In this document: one piece after another, positions 1-9,077 of the stretch
Layout: the number at the start of each line of letters is the position of its first letter
How positions within the stretch are numbered: position 1 is the first letter of the stretch
Source of the DNA: Ruminiclostridium cellobioparum DSM 1351 = ATCC 15832
Lineage (GTDB): Bacteria > Bacillota > Clostridia > Acetivibrionales > DSM-1351
Reading direction: 5' to 3'
Length of the DNA: 64,000 nucleotides
NCBI RefSeq assembly: GCF_000621505.1
Contig: NZ_JHYD01000003.1
Location: 1 to 64,000 of the forward strand
Notes under the pieces: model-generated
What the model was told of the DNA's origin: nothing
Database searches by the model: none
What the model saw: the letters and a program-made list of their open reading frames with translations, nothing else
Made by a program: the position numbers and the translations under genes

Positions 1-2
1 TG

Positions 3-137
3 GACTATGACATCGAAGCTGGTAAAACAAGGAGCTCAAAGCACCGTTTTGCAAGAGCCACTTTCGCTGCTGCTAATATACATCTGGATGCTTGGATCAA
101 ACACAAATCCTTTAGTATTCTGAGTCTATTGCAATAG
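3..137 (+). CDS. C-terminal end of an unidentified protein (cut by window edge)
   Basis: An open frame enters from the left edge and stops at TAG 135-137, leaving 44 residues that begin DYDIEAGKTR and end SILSLLQ. It is basic at the start and hydrophobic at the end. Nothing in this short tail identifies a family. It could be the end of a transposase or of an ordinary housekeeping gene, but there is no motif to decide. It reads towards the convergent rtcB-like gene that ends at 321. Confidence 0.35.
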   Translation, partial: DYDIEAGKTRSSKHRFARATFAAANIHLDAWIKHKSFSILSLLQ

Positions 138-320
138 TACAAGAACTTTTCAAACAGCATTTAAAAATCTTTGAATTTCAAAGGTTTATTTGCTGTCCCA
201 AAAAATCTGGGCTCAAAATTACACAACTATTAATTTCTCAAGGTACAATGCTTTTTCTACAAATAGCTCCATTTCACAAAGAAAATGGAGTGAAGTATTG
301 GTTTTTCTCGAAATTACCAA
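138..320. other. intergenic gap with a convergent hairpin
   Basis: No gene is visible. A perfect 8-bp inverted repeat (CTCCATTT at 267-274, AAATGGAG at 283-290, 8-nt loop) lies between the two convergent genes. An imperfect repeat around 170-190 (AATCTTTGA / TCAAAGGTT) also folds. Either could help end transcription, but neither has a convincing U-tract. Confidence 0.35.
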
Positions 321-1436
321 TTACTTTTCGAGAGTATTCTTATAAGTTAAAATGGGTTTAAAGGTTGCAATTATGTTTATCAATCCGAACTCAATCAAGC
401 TTTGAATCACTGTATCGATATTCTTATATGCCTCCGGAGCTTCTTCGTAAAGAAGGTTGACATCATTGCAAATGACCCTGCCCTTAAGCCTGGTATACCT
501 GATTGTTTCCTTTGTGTATTTGTTTTCAAGCCTTGACCTGCACATGCTTCGTTCCCATTTCCGGCCTGCACCGTGTGCCAAAGAAAAACCTGAGTCTTCA
601 GTTTTATCCGTTGGTATCACAAGGTAGGTGAGTGAGCCTCTTGAGCCGGGTATTACAACAGCTCCTCTGTCACTGGGTGAAGCCCCCTTTCTGTGAATAT
701 ATACAAATTTATTATCACATTCTCTTATGCTTACACTATTATGGGAGCTGTCATGCAGCTTGGCTGTCTGCGTACTTACCCCAAGTGCCTTTAGAATCCG
801 GTATGCTACCAACTCTCTGTTGATAGCAGCCCAATGGACGGCATTATCGTGTCTTGCAAAATATTCCCTAGCCGCCTGAGAGGTTTGCTGCAGACCGTTT
901 TGTGCTTGATAAAGCTTGATACTGTCATCAAGAATAGCTTGGCCATATCCTCGTGATCCGCTGTGAACCAGCAGCATAATCTGATTTTTATCAAAGCCAA
1001 GATGGCTGAAGGCTTCTTCATTAAATACAGTTTCTGCTTCCTGTAGCTCTGCAAAATGATTGCCGCCTCCGATTGTGCCAAGACTTGAGCCCAATGGGGA
1101 AGAAGCAATTTCTTCATATTCAGATTCCGGCAAAGGAATTAGTTTCAGATTTTCCAGGCCTTCAGCCTTTTTAATAAGTCTTTCCGACTTAATCTTTTTC
1201 TTTTCAAGCTCTGTCATGAACATGGCCATTCCACAGCCGATATCATTTCCTACCAGGTGCGGATAAATAATATTTTCAGTTATAATGACTGCACCAACAG
1301 GAGTCTTGCCGGGGTGGAGGTCAGGCAGACCAACTGCTTTTACAACGCCCGGCAGTGTGCTGATATGATTAAGCTGGTTAACTGCAGCCTGTTCAAGCCA
1401 ATTCTTTTCAGATGAAATGATTGTTACATTACTCAT
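321..1436 (-). CDS. rtcB: RtcB-type RNA-splicing ligase (RtcB2 / PrfH-coupled-like form)
   Basis: This is a member of the RtcB family, which joins RNA ends carrying 2',3'-cyclic phosphate or 3'-phosphate to 5'-OH ends using GTP and Mn2+. Visible hallmarks are the metal-binding DIGCG (about residues 65-69), GGGNHFAEL (about 123-131), HSGSRGYG, and the guanylylated-histidine motif HGAGRKW (about 288-294). At 371 residues it is the short RtcB form typical of release-factor-H-coupled homologues, although no prfH is in the window. The ATG at 1436 is chosen because AAGGAG lies just upstream. A TTG at 1466 is in frame but lacks a site. It is preceded by a structured leader with a terminator (1533-1556) and stands apart from the second rtcB at 9078. 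Confidence 0.93.
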   Translation of the reverse strand: MSNVTIISSEKNWLEQAAVNQLNHISTLPGVVKAVGLPDLHPGKTPVGAVIITENIIYPHLVGNDIGCGMAMFMTELEKKKIKSERLIKKAEGLENLKLIPLPESEYEEIASSPLGSSLGTIGGGNHFAELQEAETVFNEEAFSHLGFDKNQIMLLVHSGSRGYGQAILDDSIKLYQAQNGLQQTSQAAREYFARHDNAVHWAAINRELVAYRILKALGVSTQTAKLHDSSHNSVSIRECDNKFVYIHRKGASPSDRGAVVIPGSRGSLTYLVIPTDKTEDSGFSLAHGAGRKWERSMCRSRLENKYTKETIRYTRLKGRVICNDVNLLYEEAPEAYKNIDTVIQSLIEFGLINIIATFKPILTYKNTLEK

Positions 1437-1500
1437 ATATAATTTGTTCTCTCCTTCTATGTTCAACTAGCTCCTTAATCCCTTAAAGGGCATAAAAATA

Positions 1501-1520
1501 CCGTGATACAGTAACCACGG
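1501..1520 (-). other. hairpin in rtcB leader
   Basis: CCGTG at 1501-1505 pairs with CACGG at 1516-1520. Read on the minus strand it is followed by TATTTTTATG, and further on by a CCCTTTAAGGG palindrome, about 65 bases before the rtcB start. It may be a second weak terminator or part of an RNA switch. On the plus strand it is followed by CTTTTTG. Confidence 0.35.
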
Positions 1521-1532
1521 CTTTTTGACAAT

Positions 1533-1556
1533 AAAAAAACACGATAACCCATCGTG
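1533..1556 (-). terminator. intrinsic terminator upstream of rtcB (minus strand)
   Basis: On the minus strand CACGAT-GGGTT-ATCGTG is followed directly by seven T residues, a textbook intrinsic terminator. It sits about 100 bases before the rtcB start and about 250 bases after the promoter at 1810-1839. It could therefore attenuate rtcB, or simply end a short transcript. Confidence 0.75.
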
Positions 1557-1680
1557 CATTCTGTAATAGCATATTTGTTTACTAACAGGTGAAGGTTACT
1601 TTAAAGGTTGACCACAAAAAGCACGCCGAACAAAGAGACTAATTTGCCTCATGCATTGCTCTTTTGGTCACAATATTCAA

Positions 1681-1719
1681 TTATAAACTAAGCACCTCAT
1701 AATTTATTATTGCTGTCAT
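1681..1719 (-). CDS. 12-residue leader-type ORF upstream of rtcB
   Basis: On the minus strand AAAGGAG (1728-1734) is followed eight bases later by an ATG and a 12-codon frame, MTAIINYEVLSL, ending in TAA. The ribosome site is among the better ones in this part of the window, although the ORF is tiny. It lies between a near-consensus promoter and an intrinsic terminator, so a leader-peptide role in controlling rtcB is possible. No run of regulatory codons (such as repeated His or Leu) is present, and translation is unproven. Confidence 0.35.
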   Translation of the reverse strand: MTAIINYEVLSL

Positions 1720-1809
1720 TTCCAACACTCCTTTCTAGGATGCATAGGCGAGCAGTTGATGGAATTAACGACCAGCCACCTGATAGGTTTATATAAATCT
1801 TACCCTAAA

Positions 1810-1839
1810 ATAATATACATAGACAAAACTTGAAGTCAA
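1810..1839 (-). promoter_or_regulatory. sigma-A promoter for the rtcB leader transcript
   Basis: On the minus strand TTGACT (1839-1834), an 18-base spacer and TATTAT (1815-1810) form a near-consensus promoter. It would start an RNA near 1800 that runs through the 12-codon ORF to the terminator at 1533, and on into rtcB if the terminator is passed. The upstream gene ends at 1873, so this separates rtcB from the RlaP genes. Confidence 0.6.
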
Positions 1840-1872
1840 TATCTGTAATTAAATTGAAATAAGAATATAACA

Positions 1873-2874
1873 CTATAACAATATTTTGCCATAAATCTCT
1901 ATCATTAATTCTTCAACACGCTTATAATCCGGTTCTTCTGCAAGGGAAGTATTTTCAGCTGCCGATTTGAACCTTCGTTCATACTCGTCAACCATCTCGA
2001 ATACCTCATTATAGCTGTACTTACCGTTACGTATATCAAGGAAAAGCCTTTGTTCCTTTTCCCTATACGTGTTGACTCCTTTACCCTCAAGGATTTCCGT
2101 GCCCGTAACCAGGAGACGGATTAAGTGCATGGCGTGCTTGTTAAGGTGAAGCTCATCCTTCTTGCTGTTCCTGTGGTTCAGCTTGGAGTAATCCTTCACA
2201 ATGTTGTTCATATCCGAATAGATATTTTTGAAGTCTCTTAATGGATAGTGCTTCAGGTTTATATCAATAAATATTTCTGTATCCATTTCCTCCTTGTCGG
2301 ATTGATCAATATACAGGCTGATTTCGTTATCTGTAAAGCTTTTGTAGGTCCTTTTTAGGTGATCCATTTGACCTGAAATGCTGTTCAGGATATGCTGTTC
2401 CTTCTCTGCCTGAGGGTAGTTATCTCTGGCAAGGGCATTCTGCAGCCTTCTAAGCTGGGCTGTTGCATAATTGCCAAAGCTCTGGATTGCTTTTTTAGAT
2501 AAGAACAAATCAACATGATCCCTTAAAAGCTGGCCTTCTTTCGTTATAATAAGAAGATGTTCAGGTCTACTGCCCAGGATCTCCAGAACATTGGGGTTGC
2601 TATTCAGGCATAGATTAATAAATTTTTTAAGCCCATAAATTACAGTATCCGTTTTTCTGTCTTCGAATTGCTCGAAGCTTGATAATCCCATAATAACCTG
2701 TTTTGTTTCCAATGTAACGCCCCTGACGTCGATATCGCTGGTCTCAACATTCGTTCCATAGGCGATAGAGCCTGCTGTTGTAAGGATTAATATATTCCTG
2801 CCAAGGTATGGTTCTGTCCGTAGAAACCCGTATTCGCTTGTATTTAGTTTATCTTTTATATACTGCATATCCAT
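1873..2874 (-). CDS. RlaP-like nucleotidyltransferase (RNA-repair-associated), copy 1
   Basis: This protein belongs to the DNA polymerase beta-type nucleotidyltransferases often found beside RNA ligases (RlaP / YcgL group). The signature GSIAYGTNVETSDIDVRG near the N terminus gives the GS...DxD metal-binding core, and ELHLNKHAMHLIRLL later is typical of the family's helical part. It probably adds nucleotides to, or otherwise heals, RNA ends before ligation; the exact reaction is not known to me. The start at 2874 (MDMQYIKDKLN) is chosen because AAGGAG precedes it by seven bases; an upstream ATG at 2901 lacks a site. It lies immediately behind its paralogue at 2905, with which it is surely co-transcribed. 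Confidence 0.85.
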   Translation of the reverse strand: MDMQYIKDKLNTSEYGFLRTEPYLGRNILILTTAGSIAYGTNVETSDIDVRGVTLETKQVIMGLSSFEQFEDRKTDTVIYGLKKFINLCLNSNPNVLEILGSRPEHLLIITKEGQLLRDHVDLFLSKKAIQSFGNYATAQLRRLQNALARDNYPQAEKEQHILNSISGQMDHLKRTYKSFTDNEISLYIDQSDKEEMDTEIFIDINLKHYPLRDFKNIYSDMNNIVKDYSKLNHRNSKKDELHLNKHAMHLIRLLVTGTEILEGKGVNTYREKEQRLFLDIRNGKYSYNEVFEMVDEYERRFKSAAENTSLAEEPDYKRVEELMIEIYGKILL

Positions 2875-2904
2875 GTGTTTGCTCCTTTTTTGGGGGGACA
2901 TATC

Positions 2905-3678
2905 TTATTCATCCCAGACTTCCTTGAGCGTTTCGCGGAATAGGGTATTTAAAGCCTCGTAATCTGAAGTTTTTCCTTTTTTAACAGTCTTAAGATATTG
3001 CTCATAATAGTCTATCTTACTTCTAAGAAAATCAATGATTACCGGGCTTTTTGGTTCAATGTCAATTTCCAGACCGGTAGTTTTTTTTTCAAGTAATTTG
3101 TTGATTTCGTTAACGAGGGTACAATCCAGCTGCTGGTCGGCCATGAGCTTGCTGAACTCCATTGGAGGCATGCTACTGTTCTTTTCTATCCACATGCATG
3201 CAAGTATAGGCCTTAATATATAGAAATACCGCTTGATCTTAACCTGATCTGTACCCATGACTTCTTCAAATTTGTTTCTGGCTATATGAAGATAATGATA
3301 TATTGTAGGCACCGGGGAGAAGTAAGCAGGCAAGAGGTCTCGCATTTTTTGTGCTGCACAATAATTCTCCATATATATGATAGGAGAACTGAGCCACTCC
3401 AGCAAGGTGGGGTTTGACTTTTTATACTGCAGCAATGCTTTCTTAATATCCCAACCGTTAATGTCCAATAGGTCATTGATGGGGACTTCAATAAAATCCT
3501 TTTTATCTTCTATGGACAGGTACCAGTCAGTTGGACGGATATATATGAAACGTGCATCATAATCACTGTCCTTGGATGCAAAGCCCCAGCCCCTGCTGCC
3601 GGACTCAACGGCATAGAGGATCTTGATGTTGTTTTCCCTTTCAATAGCATTAAGCTTGTTTAGTATAGCATCCTGCAT
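2905..3678 (-). CDS. RlaP-like nucleotidyltransferase (RNA-repair-associated), copy 2
   Basis: This is a second RlaP-group nucleotidyltransferase of 257 residues. The N-terminal motif ESGSRGWGFASKDSDYDARF carries the GS and DxD residues, and HYLHIARNKFEE falls in the middle helices. The start ATG at 3678 follows AGGAG by nine bases, and an extended -10 promoter lies just upstream (3712-3720). It is the first gene of a two-gene unit with the paralogue that follows it. The two proteins are clearly different from each other, which suggests distinct substrates or a heterodimer rather than a recent duplication. Confidence 0.87.
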   Translation of the reverse strand: MQDAILNKLNAIERENNIKILYAVESGSRGWGFASKDSDYDARFIYIRPTDWYLSIEDKKDFIEVPINDLLDINGWDIKKALLQYKKSNPTLLEWLSSPIIYMENYCAAQKMRDLLPAYFSPVPTIYHYLHIARNKFEEVMGTDQVKIKRYFYILRPILACMWIEKNSSMPPMEFSKLMADQQLDCTLVNEINKLLEKKTTGLEIDIEPKSPVIIDFLRSKIDYYEQYLKTVKKGKTSDYEALNTLFRETLKEVWDE

Positions 3679-3711
3679 ATCTTGTTTCTCCTGAATTTAC
3701 TTGTATTCAAG

Positions 3712-3720
3712 ATTATACCA
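3712..3720 (-). promoter_or_regulatory. extended -10 promoter for the RlaP pair
   Basis: The minus strand reads TGGTATAAT, a perfect -10 with the extended TG motif, about 34 bases before the start codon at 3678. No good -35 is visible at the right distance. The dyad box at 3765-3785 lies about 45 bases upstream and could influence this promoter as well as the divergent one. Confidence 0.6.
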
Positions 3721-3764
3721 TATCTTTATTTTTTTTGATCAGTGAGAAATTAAAAACGGATAGA

Positions 3765-3809
3765 TTGCAAACTTTTTGTCTGTAACTTAAAAGGACAATA
3801 CCATATACT
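3765..3809 (+). promoter_or_regulatory. dyad operator plus -10 element, copy 1
   Basis: TTGCAAAC-N5-GTCTGTAA (3765-3785) is an imperfect inverted repeat; its two 8-base arms agree at six positions. After exactly 18 bases comes TATACT (3804-3809), a plausible -10 with no recognisable -35. The same box with identical spacing recurs at 7318-7362. That arrangement fits a promoter that depends on an activator bound at the box. The two WYL-domain proteins encoded nearby are the obvious candidates, which is inference. Confidence 0.7.
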
Positions 3810-3864
3810 CAATACAATAAATTCCATTCGCGCATACCAAAAGCTGAGACGGGGGTGAGTGTCT

Positions 3865-3891
3865 ATGAAAAAGATGATGGACTTCTTGTAG
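3865..3891 (+). CDS. possible 8-residue leader ORF
   Basis: An ATG with a purine-rich GGGGGTG eight bases upstream opens an 8-codon frame (MKKMMDFL) just before the gene at 3916. It lies in the presumed 5' leader of the box-driven transcript. It may be fortuitous. Confidence 0.2.
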   Translation: MKKMMDFL

Positions 3892-3915
3892 ATTATTTAC
3901 AAGGAGGTATTTAAA

Positions 3916-4497
3916 ATGTTGTATTACATAGTCAACAAATCTACAGGCAGGGTTGAGATATGCAACGGAAAGGAGGAGATGATTTCATATATTGCATCCT
4001 ACAATTGCAGGATTGCAAAAGAAAAGCGAAATTTGCTGCTCGAAAACATAGCAATGAACAACAACGACAAGAAGCTTAAATATGATTTCTATTATAGCGA
4101 AAATGTTCTCGTTTCCAGGATATACATGGTTTACGATGAATTCGGCAGGATTGTTGATCCGAGGATCTACAAGGAAAAGATTCTGAGTATAAGGATCGAT
4201 CCTTTAAGCTGGATCAGAAATTTTAATTCACATATCGGATTTAAATCCGGATTCACTGATACAAAAGCTGCGATAGAACCAAAAGCACGTTTTGGAAATA
4301 AATCCAGACATTACTTCCGTTATGCTAAAACTGCAAACGAAAAGAGAAATAATGCAATCCCAGAATATAACCAGTTTATACGGGGAAAGCGAAAAGTATC
4401 ACATATTTCTCCGGCCTGGGACGATTATGATGTTCATACCGAAAAGAATTGGAAGAGGCTGAAAATCAGGAAACAATATATGAAAAATACAAAGTGA
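3916..4497 (+). CDS. uncharacterised basic protein, presumed RNA-repair regulon member
   Basis: I do not recognise this 193-residue protein. Translation initiation is excellent (AAGGAGG six bases before ATG). The N-terminal half (about 1-90) is mixed alpha/beta-like. The C-terminal half is rich in Arg, Lys, His and aromatic residues (for example RHYFRYAKTANEKRNN and KNWKRLKIRKQ), which suggests nucleic-acid binding. There is no signal peptide or membrane segment. It is transcribed alone from the box promoter at 3765-3809 and closed by the terminator at 4526. It therefore shares its control element with the tRNA-like/slipin/rtcB unit, which makes it a likely partner in RNA repair or sensing. 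Confidence 0.75.
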   Translation: MLYYIVNKSTGRVEICNGKEEMISYIASYNCRIAKEKRNLLLENIAMNNNDKKLKYDFYYSENVLVSRIYMVYDEFGRIVDPRIYKEKILSIRIDPLSWIRNFNSHIGFKSGFTDTKAAIEPKARFGNKSRHYFRYAKTANEKRNNAIPEYNQFIRGKRKVSHISPAWDDYDVHTEKNWKRLKIRKQYMKNTK

Positions 4498-4525
4498 TTT
4501 CAATGTCTTACATTAACATGGATTC

Positions 4526-4560
4526 AAGCCGGTGAATAGTTTTGCCGGTTTTGTATTTTG
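4526..4560 (+). terminator. intrinsic terminator after the 193-residue orphan gene
   Basis: AAGCCGG (4526-4532) pairs with CCGGTTT (4545-4551, one G-U), followed by TGTATTTTG. It isolates the orphan gene from the WYL regulator genes that start at 4615. Confidence 0.6.
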
Positions 4561-4578
4561 CTGCCATATTGTTTATGA

Positions 4579-6951
<2,373 letters not shown>

Positions 6952-6952
<1 letters not shown>

Positions 6953-7287
6953 TGATTAAGATAAAGATACTATTTTTATGTAGTAGGAATCAATGGAGAA
7001 GTCTTACTGCTGAGAAGATTTTTAATGGGGTTAATGGTCACGAAGTAAGATCGGCCGGAACAGAAAACAACGCCAGAATTAAAGTGACAGGCGGGCATAT
7101 CGGTTGGGCGGACATGATCTTTGTAATGGAGAAAAAACACTTGAGAAGGATTCAAGAAAAATTTGGAGATATTCTTAGAGATAAAAAAGTAATTATTCTG
7201 GGTATATCAGATGATTATACTTTTATGGATGAGGAATTGATTGAAATACTGAAGTCTCAAGTTTCTGAATATATCGATTTAATCTGA
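6952..7287 (+). CDS. low-molecular-weight protein-tyrosine-phosphatase-like protein
   Basis: A 111-residue protein starting with GTG, one base inside the stop codon of the WYL gene. The N terminus forms the first beta strand and then the phosphatase loop CSRNQWR (residues 10-16), matching the CX5R pattern of low-molecular-weight phosphatases; ADMIFVMEKKHL matches the following conserved segment. Canonical members are about 150 residues and have a C-terminal DPY/Y acid loop. Here the end is short and only the Asp of GISDDYTF may serve as the acid. Its position in an RNA-repair operon suggests it may remove phosphate from RNA ends or from a protein partner, which is inference. Confidence 0.72.
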
Positions 7288-7293
7288 AATATT

Positions 7294-7330
7294 AAAAAGT
7301 TTGTGACATGACAAAGGTTGCAAACTTTTT
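7294..7330 (+). terminator. hairpin ending the WYL-phosphatase unit, overlapping the box
   Basis: AAAAAGTTTG (7294-7303) and CAAACTTTTT (7321-7330) form a perfect 10-bp stem with a 17-base loop and a U-rich 3' arm, so it can act as a terminator. The 3' arm is also the left half of the dyad box at 7318-7338. Upstream transcription and operator binding may therefore interfere. Confidence 0.5.
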
Positions 7331-7362
7331 GTCTGTAAACTGGTAATCCATTCCCTTATACT
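7318..7362 (+). promoter_or_regulatory. dyad operator plus -10 element, copy 2
   Basis: The 21-base box TTGCAAAC-N5-GTCTGTAA (7318-7338) is identical to the one at 3765-3785. It is again followed after exactly 18 bases by TATACT (7357-7362). It would drive the tRNA-like RNA region and then slipin and rtcB. Preservation of box, spacing and -10 while the spacer sequence differs argues for function. Confidence 0.72.
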
Positions 7363-7404
7363 AAAATTGTTCCTCTTCCCAATGCAAAGATTTCTGAATG
7401 GTCT

Positions 7405-7496
7405 TGCGGTGCCTTTTACTTCGTCGTCAGAGGTATACCGGGAAAGCTGGGACTCAAAAACCTTAGTGCCGGAGGTTCGATTCCTCCATTACTGCA
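7405..7496 (+). ncRNA. tRNA-like element 1 (class II / Leu-like relic)
   Basis: A perfect T-arm (GGAGG-TTCGATT-CCTCC, 7471-7487) sits near the 3' end. TGCGGTG (7405-7411) pairs with TACTGCA (7490-7496) over seven positions including two G-U pairs, giving an acceptor-like stem. CCTTT/AGAGG (7412-7432) makes a D-arm-like hairpin. CTCAAAA (from 7452) resembles a Leu(CAA) anticodon loop, but its stem is poor. No 3' CCA is encoded. It looks like a diverged tRNA-Leu-type sequence kept as a mimic, or a decaying tRNA. Confidence 0.5.
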
Positions 7497-7502
7497 AAGT
7501 AA

Positions 7503-7568
7503 TTAGCTCAGGGGTAGAGCATAAGGCAAGGAAAAGGGGTTCGAATCCCCATCAGATGAAGGATCTGA
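7503..7568 (+). ncRNA. tRNA-like element 2: D-arm and T-arm without anticodon arm (Y-RNA-like module)
   Basis: TTA-GCTC-AGGGGTA-GAGC (7503-7520) is a canonical D-arm and GGGG-TTCGAAT-CCCC (7536-7550) a canonical T-arm. Only 15 bases (7521-7535) separate them, where a tRNA would have an anticodon arm plus variable loop of about 25-27. The flanking bases do not form a 7-bp acceptor; instead TCAGAT-GAAGG-ATCTGA (7552-7568) makes a separate hairpin. A tRNA-mimicking module with D- and T-arms but no anticodon is what is known for bacterial YrlA Y RNAs, which in Salmonella lie in the rtcBA repair operon. No Ro/Rsr protein gene is in the window. Confidence 0.6.
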
Positions 7569-7583
7569 AGCTATGGTTTAGCA

Positions 7584-7818
7584 CTCGACGGTCACTCGAG
7601 ATACTTCACAGGAATCTTTGGAGAGAATCCTCAGGCTTTTGCAGATAGTTTGCAAAAGCACCGGAGCTTAAGCCCTGAAGTGCGCGGATACCGGATATGG
7701 CAAGCTGGTCCTTGTATATGAAGTTAAGATTAAATTATCAGGCAGAGCCTGAAGTTTAAATGGCGCATATGCAATGACTTGTAAGCAGTAGCCTAAAGCA
7801 GCACTCCGCCAATGCTGC
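7584..7818 (+). ncRNA. hairpin array in the slipin-rtcB leader
   Basis: Successive stems are: CTCGA/TCGAG with 7-nt loop (7584-7600); AGGAATC/GAATCCT, one mismatch (7610-7631); GCTTTTGCA/TGCAAAAGC, nine perfect pairs with 7-nt loop GATAGTT (7635-7659); CAAG/CTTG extended by ATAT arms (7695-7719); TCAGGC-AGA-GCCTGA (7738-7752); and GCAGCA/TGCTGC (7798-7818). The density of stems and absence of a credible gene imply a structured RNA. Two 7-nt loops recall anticodon hairpins, although neither has U33. The weak frame across 7367-7648 runs through the tRNA-like parts and is not believed. Confidence 0.5.
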
Positions 7819-7874
7819 GGGAGGATTCTTGAAAAGGATTCAAAAAGTAATTTTTATTGAAAGGATGGATCAGA

Positions 7875-8999
7875 ATGAAGGTAATTATTAAAAATGATGA
7901 AAGAGGTTTGTTATTCAGGGACGGCAACTACGTAAAATGTTTGATGCCTGAAAAACACTCACTTAATCCATTTGTAAAATATAGTGTTGTTGTATCTGAT
8001 GTTAACAAGGCTTTTGATGCGGCCGGGAAAAATATAAACTTGTTTCTTGGAGATGAGGAGCTGTTAAAAGAGCTTACAGTGCTGGATGTCCAGGATTATG
8101 AAATCGCCATTCATTTTGAAGACGGCAAGCTGATGGATGTTTTGAAATCCGGCAAGTATGCATTCTGGAATGTCCTGAAGAAGCATAGCTTCAAAGTTGT
8201 TGATATCAGGAATCCTGAAGTGAGTCCCGATATTGATGCATCTACATATAACAGCTCCAAGCTCACGGGCTTTGTCGGCTATTATGAGGTTGCAAACCAT
8301 GAAAAAGGAATACTTTACTACAACAATGTGATACAAAAGACTCTGGAACCCGGCAGGTATTTCTTCTGGAAGAGCCCTGTTCTTGTTGCAGTAAAGAATG
8401 TAGATCTGAGGCAGCAACAGTTGGATATGGCCGGCCAGGAAATCATGACGGAGGACAAAATCACATTGAGGCTGAACTTCGTATGCCATTACAGGATAAC
8501 AGAGCCTTTGAAGGTCGTTGAGGTAAAATCCTTTGAGGAACAGCTCTATATAGTTCTGCAGCTGATCCTGAGGGAGTATGTCGGAGCTTTAAGGCTGGAT
8601 GACCTTCTTTTGAAGAAACAGGAAATTGGGAGCTATGTTCTTGAAAAACTGAAGGATAAAAGCAATAGTTACGGTGTAGAATTTCTATTCGCCGGTTTGA
8701 AGGACATCATATTGCCCGGAGATATAAAGGATATATTGAACACTGTACTGATAGCTGAAAAGAAAGCACAGGCAAATGTTATTACCAGGAGGGAAGAAAT
8801 TGCCTCAACAAGGAGTCTTTTGAATACTGCAAAGCTAATGGAGGAAAACCAGACGCTTTACAGGCTGAAAGAGCTTGAATTCCTGGAGAAAATTTGCGAG
8901 AAAGTCGGCAATGTTTCACTGACAGGCGGGGGAAGCCTGCTTGAACAGCTAAATACTCTGCTGTCTAATAAAGTCGGTGACAAAAAATGCGGAGTGTGA
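7875..8999 (+). CDS. bacterial slipin, SPFH/band 7 family protein
   Basis: A 374-residue protein of the stomatin/prohibitin (SPFH) superfamily. The SPFH core spans about 130-310 (GYYEVANHEKGILYYNN, then VDLRQQQLDMAGQEIMTEDKITLRLN, then GVEFLFAGLKDIILP), followed by a helical segment rich in Ala, Lys and Glu (AEKKAQANVITRREEIASTRSLLNTAKLMEE). The usual N-terminal membrane hairpin is absent, and an extra N-terminal domain of about 120 residues replaces it. Slipins with this architecture are known neighbours of RtcB in bacterial RNA-repair operons, where they may form a scaffold. The ATG at 7875 follows AAGGATG; an upstream TTG has no better site. rtcB follows after 78 bases. Confidence 0.88.
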   Translation: MKVIIKNDERGLLFRDGNYVKCLMPEKHSLNPFVKYSVVVSDVNKAFDAAGKNINLFLGDEELLKELTVLDVQDYEIAIHFEDGKLMDVLKSGKYAFWNVLKKHSFKVVDIRNPEVSPDIDASTYNSSKLTGFVGYYEVANHEKGILYYNNVIQKTLEPGRYFFWKSPVLVAVKNVDLRQQQLDMAGQEIMTEDKITLRLNFVCHYRITEPLKVVEVKSFEEQLYIVLQLILREYVGALRLDDLLLKKQEIGSYVLEKLKDKSNSYGVEFLFAGLKDIILPGDIKDILNTVLIAEKKAQANVITRREEIASTRSLLNTAKLMEENQTLYRLKELEFLEKICEKVGNVSLTGGGSLLEQLNTLLSNKVGDKKCGV

Positions 9000-9077
9000 G
9001 ATTATAAACATAGTGTCAGCGGTCTCCTTTGCTATTAATTTTTGGCAAGGGAGATTTGCTATATGAGAGGTGAGAGT

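Noticed and set aside
7367-7648. A 93-codon open frame in the leader of slipin-rtcB
   Set aside because: It starts without a ribosome site, runs through two tRNA-like T-arms and several perfect hairpins, and its residues look random. The RNA structure explains the sequence better.
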